A stretch of 64,000 bases of DNA, from contig NC_091673.1 in NCBI RefSeq assembly GCF_042453785.1, positions 11,565,501 to 11,629,500 of the forward strand, given 5' to 3'. Positions 45,241 through 58,900 of the stretch are shown piece by piece (the first letter of the stretch is position 1; each line of letters starts with the position of its first letter). The notes under the pieces were generated by a model, which did no database searches, was not told the origin of the DNA, and saw only the letters and a program-made list of their open reading frames with translations. Origin of the DNA: Malus domestica. Lineage: Eukaryota > Streptophyta > Magnoliopsida > Rosales > Rosaceae. The position numbers and the translations under genes were made by a program.

Positions 45241-46639
45241 ATGGTGAAGTCACTAGCTAATCCCTTTATAAAAGAAAAAAAATATTTCCTAATTAGAGGA
45301 GATAATATTATCATTAGCAAACAGAACAAGTGACACTTCCATTATTACCATTATTAAGTGCTTAAACTTTACCATAAAAAAAATAGACCACCCCAATTCC
45401 ATGCCCTCTAAAATATCATTATCTCAAATAACAAAGCCAGCTCTTATAAAGCTCATGGTGACCGACCTATCCAGTTGACTAAATTAATTAGGCATACTAA
45501 CTACATCCATTTCTATAATAAATTAAGTAATGACCTACTTGGACTTCAATGCCCACGCTTGCTTTATTAAGTTATAATCTTAAATTTCAAATTTTGTCTC
45601 ACTTTCGAGTCATTTATGGTGCATAGAAATAGACTGGATCAGATAATCCTGAGTTCTGAAGTTTATTAAGTTATATGAATTAGATGAATTAAGAATCCGC
45701 TCTTCTGCCCCCATAGCCTAAGAAGTTGGGTTTGCCAAGGGTCATCCACGTGTTTAAACCTACTATTGCGGAGGCTGGAATAAGTAAGTTTTTACTTATT
45801 CATCGTCACTAATTCATCTTCTACCTTCTGCTAGACAAAACTTAGAAGTTGGCCTCCGTCTTCAACATTACCTATGGCTATGATCTAGATTTAATAATCT
45901 CTTTTGCTCGATGAACCGACAATTAACCATAGCTCCTTTGGCAAGAGAAAAAACTTACTATTGTGGAGGCTGGAATAAGTAAGTTTGTACTTATTCATTG
46001 TCACTATCTCTGACATTAATCAGAAAATGAGAAATAACAACAAATGGTATGGGCCATTCATCACCATCTCAAACATCAATCCACTCACCCCATCACCATT
46101 TCATATATGAATTAAATAACATAACGTCAGTCAATTTATGTTACATTTACCCAGCAGCTAGAAGAGGACCATCAGCTTTATTACACAGGAGAAGATTTAT
46201 ACATTTAAAGGGAAAAGACCAAAACGCTTTCGTCGCAGACACTTGAGAACAAGTGGTGTAAAACGATTTAGTACAAACAATGGAGTAGAATACATGCGTG
46301 GAAGAAGTACTACAAGAAGAGCCTTTGAATGCACCCTCTCGGTCCTTTTCCATGAATAACACACAGCAGCGCATTAATGCAGTAAGGTTTGGCTTAACTG
46401 CATTAGAGAAATCATTAAGACTGCACTTAGGCTACCTGCTATACCTTGCTCGAATGTCTTGGTGAGCTGAATTGGTGTTGTCCAACGCCAGTCTTGGGTC
46501 GCTTGCTAAAGTGGGAAGAAATATGTTCTGTTTAGTACAGTAAAAAAGAATCCGGCAGTTTTGGTGGTGCCTGTGCAGTTTGTTCTTGGGATAAGAAGCA
46601 TCCCCTGTTGAAACTGTAAATTCTTGGAAGTTTGATCAG
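45241..46639. other. Intergenic 3' of PHYB, with a direct repeat
   Basis: A 50 bp block (ACTATTG.GGAGGCTGGAAT, then AAGTAAGTTT.TACTTATTCA) occurs at about 45762 and 45956. The rest is AT-rich; the last few hundred bases before 46640 are probably PHYB 3' UTR. Confidence 0.5.
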
Positions 46640-49600
46640 CTAGTCACTACTATTTGTAGGTCTCCGAGGCATAGGAAGCTCGAGAGTAATTAAGAAATAA
46701 CATCTTTCGGACTCTCTGATATATTGGACATCACCATTCATGAGCTTTAAAATCTTTCTGCACATGCTCAGTCCTAGCCCCTCCTGAGTCATCCATTGAC
46801 TGCTATGGAACATGTCTTGAACTAATTGAGGAGGAAGACCTTCACCAGGGCATACCAACCTTCACCATAAACACGGGATTAGTCGTTTAAATATCACAAC
46901 GGTAATATTTATGTCATTAACAATATAAGAAGAAAAGTGACGATTTTAAGTGTTGCATTTTGTAAGTAGTGCCCAACGAGACTAGCCATTACTGTGAAGA
47001 AAGCTGGGAGAGAGAAATTGCAATTACATGAAGCATACAATCATTCTGGTTAGACTACGCCAATAGAAAGTAAGAGGTTCATTAGGTACAAAACCGAACT
47101 TTGCATTACTAACTCCTATTCATGAAACCAAGTCATTCAACATACATCAAGTAAGTCACTGGCTCCGAAACCATGATCATAACTTTCTCTTTTTAAAGCA
47201 CATAGCATATATATGTTAAACCCTACGTGTTGAACATGATTATCATTTCAGCCCACAGGACACCAGGCAAAGTCAGGTTGCAAGGACAAGTTGCGTACAT
47301 TACTCTGTTATCTCATCCCCATCAACATCCACAACTAATAAAATATTAATAGTGAGAAGACAAACCACCTGAATTCAGTACGAACCAGAGTGATTCCATC
47401 AGGTACTTTCTTCAAGATTGGAAGAACATGAATCTCCACCCAGCCTTCAGGAGAGGGTGCATAACGTACCATATTCAATAAGAAATCAGCCAAGACCTGC
47501 TGAATTCTCACTTGATCACCATAAACAGCCAATGTTTTGATTTCTTCAGGAATATCCCGAATCAACTGTAGATCTCTTTCTCTCATCAATAACATTACTT
47601 GGCTAACAACAGCATTTATGACACCCCCAAGTAAGAATTCTGCCTTCTCAAGCTGCAGTGATCTAATTGAAAAGCCAAAAAGAAGTAAGAAACTTAATTA
47701 TGTTTTTCTGTTCAATTATGAAAAAATTAAGGTGCCAGTATTTATATTAAAAAAAAAAACACTGGGATGTGAAAGGATCAGTGGACACAGAAAGAATCAA
47801 CAGATACAAATAAAAATTAAAGCAAGGGGACTGATTTGTATTATGTCTCAGGATAAGAATGCAGTACTAGCAGAAGATAAGAAACAGAAGACATGTGAGA
47901 AGAATTTTGTTAAAAGAACGTAACAACATAAGTTTATAAGAAAAACTTACCCATTGTCAATACTATCCAGATCTACATCTTTTATAATCTTCAAAATTTG
48001 CTTCTCACAAGCAGCACTAGTCTCCAGAAACTGCCTTTGATCTTCAGTTAAGTCTGTAGCCTCCAAAAGTGAGTTAGTAAAACGTATACCGCTTAAAGGA
48101 TTTTTTACTTCCTGGCAAATGTAAGCCAATTCTTTCATCCTAGATAAACATTCCTTTTCCTGTTGCCTCTGAACATTAAGAGCCTGATGCAGTTCTGGAC
48201 TAGCAATCTGCAAAAAGCAGAAAGCTCCAATAACCTGACCTTCTGTATTCACCCTCTTATTTGCTGTCAAGAGAGCTTGTACATATTTCCCATTCCGGTC
48301 AAAGAATGAAAAGGGGAATTTATCTGTGTCTAGCCCTTCGATGGCATTGTGCAAGACAATCATGAATTTTGTCATAGCATCTGGACCCTTGATACGACAG
48401 CAACTGCCGAAGACCTCTCCAACCAACATTTTTCCAAGGATTTCTCCGTGGCTCCACCCAGTGAGCTTTGCCATGGCAGTGTTCCATTCCGAGCAACAGG
48501 TGTTATCATCTGAAGCGAATATGGGTGGGATCAAAGGATTGGGGCTATGAACAATGGCCTTGTAATCACCTTGTATTTTTATGAATTTGTCCATTACTAC
48601 TTTTTGACCAGTAACATCCTGACCAACAAAGCAAACTCCAACTATGTTATTAGCGTAATCCTTGCTAGTGCAAGCATTAACCACAACAAAAACAGGCTTG
48701 TTATCATGCTCTGGGCCAAATGTCCTCATTTTGATTTCCACATTCTTATCTTCTTCACCTGAATTGAAAAAGCTAATGTGGTCAAATATCCAACCTTTTC
48801 CAAAAATAGACTTACTTTCAGACTTAATATTAATCATTCCATTCAAATCATCCATGATGAAACAAAAAATATATCAAATAAAAAGCTGTTTTGCCCCCTA
48901 TCTTTCTTATCTTCGCTTTTCTTTTTTGGAAATTCAATTTCATTCAAGGATACTGAAACTAAAACAATCCAAGAGGGGAAACAACTAACAATCAAAGGCA
49001 CAAGTTCTAAAACAAAGCAAAACCAAGGAGGCATGCAGGCCCGAACAACAAAATATACCAGGGAAACATCAGTTGGTAACAGGGAGTCTCCACTCCACAA
49101 AAATATTCAAGTTATAATTTGATGTAGAAGGTTTGAGATTTAAGGCCAGCAACTAATAAATGGTCAATTAGGTGTTTAGCCCCATATTTTGCCATACTCA
49201 GCCATGCTGACATTAACGGTATGCACCTGTTTGTTTTAAGGTAACATTCCAAAATTCATACCTATATGGTATGCAAACACATGCTCTGCCCTTGTTGCAT
49301 TGCTACTGAGCAATCACCTAATTGACCAGTTTCAAGGCAGAAAAAGTAATGACCTAAGTCTCTCTTGCAGATAGAATTGCATTATTAAGACAGAATACAA
49401 GCGATAACTACAATACATTGCTAATACAAGAAAGGCTAACATTTTTGGATCTTTCCAGTGAAGCTTAATTAATTAGAAGGTATCAAGTCATCACAATAAA
49501 ACTATCTCAGTGAAGTTCATGTAGCACTTGAAGTATCCAAGATTGCTATGACTTTATCCTGTGCCATTCAAAGATTTACTCGGAGAATTTCAAAATTTGA

Positions 49601-51816
49601 CATACACCCTTCATGCATCAGTTTTATGATGACAACGTTTGGCAAGAAACTTATATTTTGATTAGCGGTGTGGTGTCACTGATATTGAGAAAATACTTGA
49701 AAAAATGTCAATAACACCGCATAAATAAACTCACTAAGTAAACAGGAATAAAGACATTAGGTCCAAAAAGATTACCTTTTAACGCGCGGGACAGAAGTTT
49801 GTCAACAATTTCTTCAGATTCTTTGTAAACGAGATCATGAACCAAAGACTTCCCGGTAGCTTCCTCAACTGAGAGTCTGGTCAACTCTGCAACCTTTGCA
49901 TTCCACCCATTTATACAGCCATTAATATCGACAGCAAATATGGGAGCAGTTGCAGTCTCTATCAACCTAACCATTTCTCTTGCTACAGAGCTGAGCTCAT
50001 TGATCCCTTGGAACTCCAGATCACCAAGCTGGGTCTGCATAACAGCTTTTGAATGGTTTGTCTCCGTGTCCTTAAACGAGTCACGCAAAATAATCTGCAA
50101 AGAGTGTATTGCATCCATTTCTGCATTCTCCCATGGCAAACTCCGGCTTTTAACTACTTCCAGAAACGCCTTGAATGAAGAGCGTGGATGCATCCTCTGC
50201 CCATCATCCTTGTCCTCTGGATGATGCTTTGCTCCACCCCATTTGATCTCTTTCCCAGTGTGGGATCGAAACCAGAACAGAAAATCCCTTTTAGTACTAT
50301 AAGCAGCCGCCATCCCACAAACTGCATCACCAAGAGAGGCAGCTCCAGGGTACCCGGCATCACCCAAACTATCTGTGCTCAAACCAGTTGAACTTCCATG
50401 GAAAGCCAACAACCATTCCACAATGTCCTTTATCTGGGCTTCGGTAGGCGTCACACCAAGCGGGTAGTACCTCCCTTGGTAGTAGAGTGCAGCACCATCA
50501 CACTTAACAAGGTCCATGATACTAGGACTTTGAGTGACAATGCCAGTCGGGGAGTCACGCAGAAGCATGTCACACAACAGAGTCTGCGTCCTTAAAACAT
50601 GTTTCTCAGACATTTGTGAAGCCAATTGCAATTCCATATTTAACTGAAGTCCAAAGGCCTGCATTAAAAACTCACAAGCATACCGAAGCGGAAATGGAAT
50701 ATACCGAGCGGAGGTGTGATGGCAAACAACCAGGCCCCATAATCTCATTGAATTCCTCCCTCCAAGAGCTTCCTCATCAGTTCCATTGATGATTACGGCC
50801 AACGCCAATGACGCAATGGACCCCATATTAGCCATGTACTGGGAATGGCAACCATGAGGGGCTCTTAGTGTGGATCCGACCAAGCACAAAGGCTGCATCA
50901 ACCCTTCATCCTGAATCACATTAACCGGATTGGCGTGACAATCTACTATCATTCGAACCCGGTTCTGCCTGAACAAGAACCTTGACGCCTGTGGAATATC
51001 CGTGGCCGGGTAGTGCAGCCCAATGTACGGCTCCAAGTCAGGCCTTTTGCTCTCAGCCACAACCTCACCATGCTCATCCTCATGAAACTTATAAACCATA
51101 ACTCTATCATAATCAGTAAGCTCCCTCACACTCTCCACCACAGTATCACACAAAAGCTTAATGTCACCGCCTGGCAGTGACTGCAGCTGCGAGATCGCCC
51201 TCACCGCCAGCTTCTGCGACTGCACCGCGCCGGCAATCGACAGCGCAGGGTCCTCTGTTCTTGCAGGCTCCAAATCAATCACGACCCCAACATCAATCCT
51301 ATGCAAAATTGCATAGAAGGGCTTTCCAGAAATCTTGGAGTGGATCCAAATCGGGTTCAAAAGCGTAATCTCCCGAGCGCCAAATGCCTTCTCCAGCAAA
51401 ACCGCGCTCGACGGCGTGAACAGCGTACGGATGTCGGTCCCAATTGTGAGAATCTCCGGCTTCTCAAGGATAGGAACTGATTGCGGCGTTAGGTCGAGCA
51501 TGTCACGGCCGTTCTCGCTGTACGCAATGACTCCAAACGTGGCTTCGTCCACAGCCATCATGCACCCGAACGGTTGGACATGGCCGCCCCTCTGAATCCT
51601 GGACAGGTACGCCGTAATCTGCTGCTCCGGAACCGAATCTTTGGTGGTTTTCATGCTCTGCGAGTAGTCGAACGACTTGCCGGACTCGCCGGACTGCTCG
51701 AACACCGTGTGCAGCCGAGCATCGACGGTGTACTGAGCAATGGCTTTGCTCATAGACTCCGTGTTGTGGTGAGCTTTGATATTGCTGGTGCCCGACGACT
51801 GACCGCCGGACGCCAT
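46640..51816 (-). CDS. PHYB: Phytochrome B, four exons
   Basis: Exons (minus): 49776-51816, 47951-48758, 47369-47662, 46640-46859; 1120 residues, close to the usual 1120-1170. Red/far-red photoreceptor that moves from cytosol to nucleus as Pfr and triggers PIF degradation. Order: short N-terminal extension, N-terminal PAS (~60-170), GAF with chromophore cysteine 323 in [13 protein letters not shown] and the ATDIPQ loop (~271-276), PHY (~390-570, with [19 protein letters not shown]), two PAS repeats (~605-870), and a histidine-kinase-related C-terminal module (~890-1115; [13 protein letters not shown] lacks the phospho-accepting His of true kinases, as in other plant phytochromes). The N-terminus [20 protein letters not shown] and [20 protein letters not shown] identify the B type rather than A, C or E. 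Three introns at the canonical phytochrome positions. No break is seen. Confidence 0.95.
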
Positions 51817-53344
51817 TTCTGCTGACTTGGGTCCTCCCCGTTTGACTCAATTCTCACTGGGTTAGTCCTATATTCGCTGAAAAATTATATAAAAAAAAAA
51901 GGGGGTAAATTCCAATACCCCATGAAAATTCGACGCCGATCAAAGTGAAAGCTTGTGACTTTTTTCAAAAAAAATGTAAGAAAGCTTGTGAATTCTGATG
52001 GCGGTCCGTAATAAAGCTGGTTTGGCTTGATTCTTTTTTGTTTTGTTGTGTTTTCTTCTCTGTGCTGGGAGAGAAAGAAAGCGAGCGGGGAGAGAGAGAA
52101 AGAAGAAATGAAAACGACACTTTATTTCTCTCTTCTTTTTTCTTTATTTTTTTTTCTTCTGAATTGTTGTTTTTTTGTTTGTGTGGATTTATCTCTAATT
52201 TTCTTGATTTTCGTTTTGCATTATTCGTGGTGAGAATAAAAATGGTGGCCATCATTCGATTGGTGGTCCTGTGCGTTTGGGAGTTTGAGCCAATGAATCA
52301 ATGACAATAATTTTGAGAAAAATGTTAACGACACTTTTTCAAAGTAGAATTTTACATTAATTTTTTATTATTTCATAATTTAATATCAATTTTCGTGTTA
52401 AAAAAATATATATATGTGTAAAAAACTGAGATGATAGAAAATACATACAATCCTACTTTTAAGATAATTTATTTTAAAAGAATCTCCTTCACATTTTTCT
52501 AATTTTAATTCTCCTGTATACAATTCTTATTTAAAAAATAATTATTGACACTTTAAATATTAAAATTTTGAAGTAATATTAATAGTAATTTTTTTTTATC
52601 TCTTTTATATAAATCTTTGCATATTTTATTTTTGCCAATTAAAGTTGGGACTTAAAAATCTTTGCACTGACCATGAGATCCAAGTCAGGTTCTTTCCCCA
52701 ATATATTATAAAAGTAGAACTATAAATGGAAGGGAATTCAGTTGTCCTTTCTAATTTTAGCAATAAAGAGACATTGCTGAAGAGACCTTGCTAAAGAGAC
52801 CCATTCTAATTTTAGCAATAAAGAGACCTTGCTAAAGAGACCTTGCTAAAGAGACCCATGTCTTAAAAGTTTATCTATACTAAAGGAATAGCGAATGAGT
52901 TAAGCTTCACTATGAGTTAAACTATAATAATGTAGTTCAAATTCGTTTTTTGCGAGAATCAAACATAAGACATCTTACTTATAAGTGAAGAAAAATATTA
53001 CTATACTATAATACATTTCCTTTTTTTTCTTTTTCTTCACTTGTAATATATCGATTTAAATAAATCTAGAACTCCCTAAACTTATAGAGGATATGATCAA
53101 ATATTCTTTCCAAATTAATCAAGAACTTATTATGTATTGACGGTTCAATGCGCGTTCAATAACTAATTTGGAGGTGTTTTGTGAGTGGACAAATTTATAC
53201 CAACAACATTTAAATATCTTGTTATAACGCGTAATGTTAACTTGGAGAGAGGTATATATGGGTTAGACAGACACAAAATTACAAAGAATATATTGAATAA
53301 ATGCATTGTCTCGTTGGTGTATAAAAAGTCTGAAAAATTATTAA
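51817..53344. other. Promoter and 5' flank of PHYB
   Basis: A GA-rich leader-like stretch (about 52070-52110) is followed upstream by very AT-rich DNA. A tandem duplication of about 51 bp (TTCTAATTTTAGCAATAAAG) lies at 52750-52858, and a SINE at 52899-53006. No ORF of note. Confidence 0.5.
52899..53006 (-). mobile_element. tRNA-derived SINE copy, family A, decayed
   Basis: Minus strand repeats the family A order: TTCACTTATAAGTAAGATGT, GTTTGATTCTCGCAAAA, GAACTACATTATTATAG, CATAGTGAAGCTTAA. It is more diverged than 44180-44313. Confidence 0.55.
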
Positions 53345-53636
53345 GAGTAATGCTATTCATATTTTGTACCACATTTTTATACCAACTTAGGTGACATTGA
53401 TGTAGACAGCCACATCATTTAAATTAATTAGATTTTTAAATTTAGTTCATTATTTAATAAATTAATAATTAAGAAAAAGTAGTTAATTAAATAATGATTG
53501 TGGTATACGAGGAATCTTTCTCCTTCATTTCCTTGGGTTTTGCAATTTTTTCAAATGATGTGGCTGTCCACATTAGATGCCACCTAATGTGGTATGAAAA
53601 TATGGTATAAAAATATAGTATGAATAGCATTACTTA
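53345..53636. mobile_element. MITE, about 290 bp
   Basis: Left end AGTAATGCTATTCATATTTT..GTACCACATTTTTATACCA, right end mirrored as TGGTATAAAAATATAG..TATGAATAGCATTACT. GATGT(A)G(A)CAGCCACATCA and its complement TGATGTGGCTGTCCACAT lie further in. No coding content. Confidence 0.75.
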
Positions 53637-54105
53637 ACGCTACTTTATGATGAAAATTTCCACAAAAAGAAGTTCAACCGATAAGACCAATTTACATTTT
53701 ATGACTTTATACAACGCTAGTTTTGAGAAAATATTTATCCTGTGAGGCAACAAATTTCTATTTATTCGGTTGTTTTTTCTCGAGAGAGAACAATTGCACA
53801 CACTGTTGATATATCCAATTCCCAGTTGCTCTACATTCTCTCCCAAAACCAGAAACCAAGAAATTTATACGAAAACATAAATTTGTCTAGTAAAATGATC
53901 GAGGGTTCTTCGTTTTATGAACTTTCGATACGGACTTGCAAAATGAAAGATAAAAATCAGCTCCAGCATTAGCGATACACACACACTATTCTAACAACCG
54001 AACAATAATCGTTCCAGGCGAATCGTAGACTTGAGAGACTTGGAAACAACAATGCTCGTCTAAAAGCAGGTAGTCCGGAATCAGAACCTGCTATCCGATG
54101 TTTTT

Positions 54106-57100
54106 TCACTTGGTGTAAAGAACGTCCTCCCATGGGTGGCGGTATAGGGGCTGCTTCAACCTCTTCTGGTCGAATGTGTGCCTGAAATTTGGAGCAGAGA
54201 GAAATCAGTCGAGTAAAAGTATATTCTACGGATGTACTCAGGAAAGCATCATATATACAAGCAGAAAATGATGTCTTCTCTCCCTTGTTTATCTGATCCA
54301 CCATCGAACGGTGATGAACCTCATTGTCATTAAGAACAATCAGTTGTTTTGTGTTACCCTCAATGACAAAGCCAGGTATCTAATCCTATATTATGCCAAC
54401 AGATCGGAAATTGACTAGTAAGTCCTATATGTATCAGTGACCATAAGACCGTGTCTGTTTAGGGACGGTAGGAAGTCCAAAGTACATTATCCTTGCAGGT
54501 AGAGGAGATGTGTGCCTATGTAGGTTCAGTGTTCTGATTGTTGATGTGTCGTTATCTAGAATATGATTGTACCTTAATCCGCAACAACATAAAACTAACC
54601 TATAAAATATCTGCGGAAAAGAATAAATAGAGAATAATTCTAGCCAGTACTCACCCAATCAAACCAATAGAACGTGCCAGCACGAATAGCCCATTCAGAT
54701 ATCCAATCTCAACAATCTCGTCAATCTCTGGTTTGGCGAACATTCCACTGCCAGCAAGAAGATCCAAGAACAGGGTTCCAATTGCACCATCAACATTGAG
54801 GACCAGGTTGTTTGCCTTCGAGAGTGTGTAGGTTTCAACTTGAACGGCATATTCCATGTACTTGACAGAAGGGAAATGTGTGCGTGCAAACGCTTGTAGA
54901 AGCTCTACTCTCTTATCTCTGTTGTCCCCTCTCTTGATCCTTTTTCACAGCAAAGAAACAAAAACTTCCATCAATAAGATTTCAAACGCAGCTACTAAAA
55001 TGCATAAACTGAAACTCCAAGATTGTACTGTTGCATATTTTTGAAAACTCTCAATACCTATGCCCAATCCCTGGCACACGAATGCCCTTCTTCTTCATAC
55101 TTTCAACGAACTCATAAGGTGTAAGATTCTGATAAAACACAGCAAAGGGACTGCTTGTTTAAAACATAATTTTAAGGTTTAAAGTTTCAACGATTAAACA
55201 TGAAATGCCCAATAAAGCTCACCCTGTCATATGCATCCTTGAAATATCGAGCAGCATCATCAACGGCACCACCAAATCGTGGTCCAATTGTGAGCAAACC
55301 TGTTTCAGAAGCTCATCTTTGAGTCCGCAACCAAATTATCTCTAATCCTTAAACTAGAAACTTTATAACAAAGTATAGAACATTTTCTGTGGGAATATAT
55401 CTACCTGAAACAAGGCAGGAAACAAGGTCCTTGCCAGCCCTAGCAGTTACTATTGAGTTGTGTGCACCAGAGACGCAAGGACCATGGTCGGCACATAACA
55501 TGATGCAAATCTGATATCAATGTCATACATATTAGTGAAAGAGCTACAATATGCAAATGTGCTTCTAGGACGACCACATTAAACAGGAGGGGGAAAAAGT
55601 ACAAGTAAGCAGCTTTATAGTAATGAGGAACCTACCTCAATAAATTTAGTACAGTAACTGGGAAGGCTACGCTTGAACCACAAAAGAGAGATAACGTCAC
55701 CGACACCATAACCCTGCTCAACAATGGAAGACATAGGTACACCAGCATAACATGGTTCCTCACCTGCATAGTAGATAAAAAGTAGAAGTCAATGATAATG
55801 TCTTCTGCCAAACACATCAATAATATACAGGAACATTGTAGGGTTTAGTATATACCTCTGTCATCAGAGATTGTGGATATGATATGAGTTGGAGCACGAA
55901 CTTTTCCGCTCTTAATCGCAGAGTTGAGATCTTCAGGTATTTGTGGAGGCTTGAATTCCTTGACTGGTGCAATCTTGCCTTCTTCAACCTGCACAAATAA
56001 GCGAAACATGTAATGTTAGTCTGCCACAGATCCTCATGGAATTCCATAACTAAGTCAAGCAATCTTTGTGGAGTTTATCTCAAGGCGTGCTGTAATTACC
56101 AGTTTTTCAAATGTTTCCTTGATAGCAATTTCCAAAGCTTCATATGAAGTGGGAACAACAGCACCAGCATCCCTCAGGGCTTGATTCTTTGCTTGTGCAG
56201 ACTCCATCTCACCACCACTTTTTGCGCCCTGATTTACATAACGTCAAGGAAGAATTAGAATCCTTTGCCCACTTACTGTCTTCAGAAGATATTATTCAAG
56301 GGCAACTGAGATGAGAACTTACAGCATGACCAAATTGCACTTCGGATTTGAAAAGCCTTGCACAAGTCCCACTAACCCAAGCAACCACTGGTTTGGTAAC
56401 TTTGCCCTGTTTCAAAGCTTCAACTAGAGAATACTCGTCTCTCCCACCAAGTTCCCCAAGTACAACAATAAGTTTGACCTGCATTCGATCAGAAAACCAG
56501 ATTCCGAATTTTAGAATTCTGATGACTTCCTACAATATGCAAATCGTGGGCAGTCCCTTAAAAAAAAGTAATGAAAGCATAATGTACCTGGGGGATATTG
56601 TTATACCGCAGAACATGGTCAGAAAGAGTAGACCCTGGGAACACATCACCTCCAATAGCAATACCTGAAGAGTTTCAAGACATACCAAAATTGTATTAAA
56701 ACCTTGTTCAAATATTGTCAGCTATTAAAACAAAATTAAGCAGAGCAAATATGGACACCTTCAAAAAGCCCATCTGTTACACGAGCTACAGTATTGTATA
56801 ACTCATTAGACATCCCACCCTGCAATATCACAAAAATTCTTTTGTAAGAATTCTAGAACACAAATATGACTTTCTTGACAAGGCACACCACATTGCGGAT
56901 TGAATAACTATGTGGTAACTCATGGCACATCAAATAACCAGACTACTCTTGGTGGTTTCTAAAACATAAGGGCACAGGACAGAAATGAATGAACTGAATT
57001 CCAATACGCTAAACGTTTTAAGGTATATACATCATGAAAGTCTTATGAATAACCATATTTTCTGAAGTTCAAGATATTGGATTAGCTACATACAGATTTG

Positions 57101-58098
57101 GAGACAAAACCAACAGATCCAGGCCTGTATAGCTTGCAGTGAATAATGTTATCAATTGTTCCAGCAGTGTCACCAATCTTAAAAGCTCCAGCTTGAATTC
57201 CTCCAACAGTAGCTGGGCCAATGACAACCTGCAAAAGATACGTTAATTAAAGTTAGTATCGCCAGTTCATTTTCCCACGTTAGTGAAATTAAGATGACTT
57301 TGCATCAATCGTGTAACCTTGTTGTTTGCCCGTGCATATGCGATCAATTGCTTAGTGTCTGACTCAGGTACACCTTCAGCAATGATTGCCACAACTCTAA
57401 TGGTTGGTTGCTTCAGAGCAGCCATGGAAGAAGCGGCAGCACTGGAGATAAATCAAAATACATTCATTCTTAGGTACAACCATAGAAGTTTCGCACTCCA
57501 AAACACTACTCATAGAATAATCACTGACCTTCTGTATGAAGCAAAGTTGATAAAGACATCAGCAGTAGGATGTGCAGCGCATGATGCTTCAATGCTGCAA
57601 CAGTTATCAACCCAAAGGTCAGACAATCTTGAAACAACAGATCAAGAATGGTAACTGACTAATAACATGATTTGAATATATTGGATATGGAAAATTAAGA
57701 TGAACCATGCATACATGCATATACATAACTATACAAAAGGTGGCTTGCAGCCATGAAAGACGAAATCTAGGAAGAGGATGAGAGAATGGCGACTTACTTT
57801 GAGTGCACTGGTATGGCGATTTCCTCTTGACCGAAAAATAGCTTCTGAAATCCCTCAGAACCGGGGTTAATGATTCCAGCAACTGATGGTGTCTCCCTCC
57901 CTATTACAAACCTCAGTTATTACATTTACATCTTTTTCAAAAACTAAAAACTATAAGTAAGATCAAGTTCTAAGTCAAAATTAGGAAATGACACACACCG
58001 CAAAGGAAGTCAAAATCGAGCATGCGCTGGACTGGGAGCTGCTTGTAGTTGTAGAACAGCGCCTGAGTGGTGCGCGAAAAAAGTTGTCCCGTGGCCAT
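54106..58098 (-). CDS. ACLB: ATP-citrate lyase, beta (B) subunit, 16 coding exons
   Basis: Exons (minus): 57999-58098, 57798-57900, 57529-57594, 57318-57441, 57094-57228, 56759-56819, 56588-56664, 56323-56478, 56100-56228, 55856-55988, 55636-55763, 55405-55510, 55223-55299, 55058-55128, 54655-54939, 54106-54181; 608 residues, the exact usual length. With the A subunit it forms the cytosolic enzyme citrate + CoA + ATP to acetyl-CoA + oxaloacetate, feeding wax, sterol, flavonoid and fatty-acid elongation. The N-terminal half has the succinyl-CoA-synthetase-alpha fold: [37 protein letters not shown], and the phosphohistidine loop [20 protein letters not shown]. The C-terminal half is citrate-synthase-like: [52 protein letters not shown]. 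It ends [10 protein letters not shown]. Start [20 protein letters not shown] is the family's. A 5' UTR intron is likely (58128-58677). Confidence 0.96.
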
Positions 58099-58900
58099 GG
58101 TTTTCGGGTCAAGAAAACCTCCGGCTTCTGATCACAGAATAAAAAACCAAAACATCAACTACTAATTCATGGTGATCACATATCAATTACATGATCCAAA
58201 CAAAATTCACAGCTCTGGTTTCGACAATTACGGTTTAGGATTAGCAGAACAATTACAGGTAAGCAGATCAAATCAAATGGTGAAGTTAGGTATAGATCTA
58301 CTGGTCGATTTCTGTTAGAAAAACTCACCTAATGCCAAATAGATATGCAAATATGGTTAGCAAACAGATCTCTACGCAATGTACCAACCAAACCGCTACC
58401 AAACAAAACCCAACAACCCAACTATCCAAGAAAAGCGAAGCAGAAGCAGATGTTAATCTCCAGGAACAATGCTAACCATAATTATACACAACAAATCAAG
58501 CAAAACAAACAAAAGAAACGATAAAAGAAAACCGGGGGAATTTGAAGCCCGGACAGGAAATGGGATCCCGGAAACGGAGCCAAACAGCGGATCTCTCCTA
58601 ATCCGGGGTGGTTAGTCCACCGGAAATCCGAAGTAAATCCAGAGCAAAAAAAACTATAGAGAGAAATTGGAGCTTACCCGATTCTGGTTGTGAGAGTGGA
58701 ATCTGGGATTTGAGGCCGAAATGCAGATGCTGGGATTTAGGAAGGATTGGATAGAGGGAGAGATTATATAGAGAGAGAGAGAGAGAGGAGGGAGAGGAGA
58801 GAGAGGGGGGAGGGTCGGAGATGGAGAGGTTGCTACCAACGAGACAGAGAGAGAGAGGGGAAGGAGGGCGGGATGAGCTGGTCACGTGGCGCAGGGTAGT
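58099..58900 (-). promoter_or_regulatory. ACLB 5' leader with intron, and CT-rich core promoter
   Basis: Upstream of the ATG the minus strand has GATCAG|AAGCCGG (acceptor, leader exon 58099-58127) and, about 550 bases further, CCAGAATCGG|GTAAGCTCC (donor near 58677-58678), which suggests a leader intron. The first leader exon would lie in the pyrimidine/AG-rich stretch 58679-58860. Confidence 0.5.
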
